Positions 13,060-13,401 of a DNA stretch of 13,401 nucleotides are shown here, piece by piece. The stretch is from positions 1 to 13,401 of the forward strand of contig DPYD01000032.1 in NCBI GenBank assembly GCA_003545515.1, in the 5' to 3' direction. Source of the DNA: Candidatus Kaiserbacteria bacterium. GTDB taxonomy: Bacteria; Patescibacteriota; Minisyncoccia; Phycocordibacterales; UBA2100. Both the position numbers and the translations under genes were made by a program. Position 1 is the first letter of the stretch; each line of letters begins with the position of its first letter. The notes beneath the pieces are model-generated. The model did no database searches, had not been told where the DNA came from, and was given only the letters and a program-made list of their open reading frames with translations.

Positions 13060-13231
13060 TTTACATCCCAGCTCAAATGCGTATTATAGCGATGTCGCTG
13101 TTCTTTGTTGCGTCTAGCGGGCTGGATTGTGCACGACAGCACTTCGGTCAGTAAGCGCGGACGCAAGAGGAGTAACGCCCTCATTGTCAGAATAATTAAT
13201 ATTGCCCCTTCTAAAGGGCAGCACATCAAAG
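13060..13231 (+). promoter_or_regulatory. Promoter and structured leader of the speD-like gene
   Basis: TTTACA (13060-13065) and TATTAT (13082-13087), 16 bases apart, form a good promoter, each box matching consensus at five of six positions. The predicted RNA has about 135 untranslated bases. TTGCGTC (13108-13114) pairs perfectly with GACGCAA (13160-13166), enclosing a domain with an inner GTGC/GCAC stem (13129-13132, 13139-13142). Nearer the start, CCCTT/AAGGG (within 13205-13219) forms a hairpin whose 3' arm is the only SD-like run before the ATG. This arrangement suggests a cis-regulatory RNA, but it matches no riboswitch class I can recognise. Confidence 0.45.
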
Positions 13232-13401
13232 ATGGAAACTACATCTGCCGACGCTGTAATTCGACAAGAGTACAGTCTGGTCGACGCTTGGGGTTTACAT
13301 TCCGGAATTGACATCCACGGATGCAATCCGGCAATTATCCGCGACGCGGATAAGATTAAGAAGTTCGTAGTCGAATTGTGCGACCTCATCGAGATGAAAC
13401 G
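13232..13401 (+). CDS. speD: S-adenosylmethionine decarboxylase (SpeD-like), N-terminal part
   Basis: The frame starts at ATG 13232 and runs off the window after 56 codons. The visible protein contains YSLVDAWGLHSGIDIHGCNP followed by IIRDADKIKKFVVELCDLIEMK, the first strand and helix of the prokaryotic AdoMetDC fold (WG-H-x-DL-GCNP type). AdoMetDC makes decarboxylated SAM, the aminopropyl donor for spermidine, after self-cleavage at a Ser that forms its pyruvoyl group; that Ser would lie beyond the window edge. An untemplated leader of about 135 bases precedes it. The assignment rests on about 40 residues, so it is likely rather than certain. Confidence 0.75.
   Translation, partial: METTSADAVIRQEYSLVDAWGLHSGIDIHGCNPAIIRDADKIKKFVVELCDLIEMK

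Noticed and set aside
13105..13311. 68-codon plus-strand frame overlapping the start of speD
   Set aside because: It overlaps the conserved SpeD N-terminus in another frame, has no ribosome-binding site and resembles no family.
1..13401. UGA-Gly recoding as in Gracilibacteria/Absconditabacteria
   Set aside because: ribBA, ribD, purT and the DoxX-like gene end at TGA exactly where their families end.

Overview
The window looks like a piece of a streamlined bacterial chromosome, most likely from Patescibacteria/CPR (Parcubacteria-like). This is inferred from gene style: an orphan CofE-family ligase, a divergent MurA, a short SpeD-type AdoMet decarboxylase, very tight spacing, and several promoters that seem to give leaderless or nearly leaderless mRNAs. 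TGA is used as an ordinary stop (ribBA, ribD, purT, the DoxX-like gene), so the UGA-Gly code of Gracilibacteria does not apply. No rRNA, CRISPR array, integrase or transposase gene is present.

Layout, left to right. (1) 1-1111: the end of an unknown anchored protein, a six-helix membrane protein resembling ECF-transporter S components, and a 97-bp MITE-like repeat with 21-bp inverted arms and a 7-bp direct repeat on each side. (2) 1112-3229: a CofE-family ligase gene, a convergent two-gene operon (DoxX-like membrane protein and an RquA-like rhodoquinone-type methyltransferase), then a second, orphan copy of the last 36 codons of the ligase gene. (3) 3207-5039: a more AT-rich block on the minus strand with a HAD hydrolase, tRNA-Leu(CAG) and an unrecognised protein with an HEETH zincin motif. 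(4) 5139-9653: reading on the minus strand, purN, then a promoter, an FMN riboswitch and ribE-ribH-ribBA-ribD, then an orphan copy of the last 36 codons of purN. (5) 9688-12467: purT, divergent from purN, then murA with a small membrane-protein gene behind it. (6) 12518-13401: a self-contained 44-codon gene with its own promoter, 5' hairpin, strong Shine-Dalgarno and terminator; tRNA-Ile(GAT); and a structured leader in front of the start of a speD-like gene.

The most striking pattern is that two unrelated cargo modules (the rquA/DoxX-like pair and the riboflavin operon) each lie immediately behind the stop codon of a host gene and are each followed by a diverged second copy of that gene's 3' end in the same orientation. 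This is what insertion with 'tail replacement' leaves behind: the host gene has received a new 3' end together with the cargo and its old 3' end has been displaced to the far side. Finding it twice in 13 kb points to a recurrent route of gene acquisition. Both cargoes concern redox cofactors (flavin; possibly quinone), which such genomes usually lack.

The rib genes cover GTP to riboflavin except the dephosphorylation step. Their switch appears to act on translation of ribE. purN and purT encode alternative enzymes for the same purine step and fire from overlapping promoters in a 34-bp gap.
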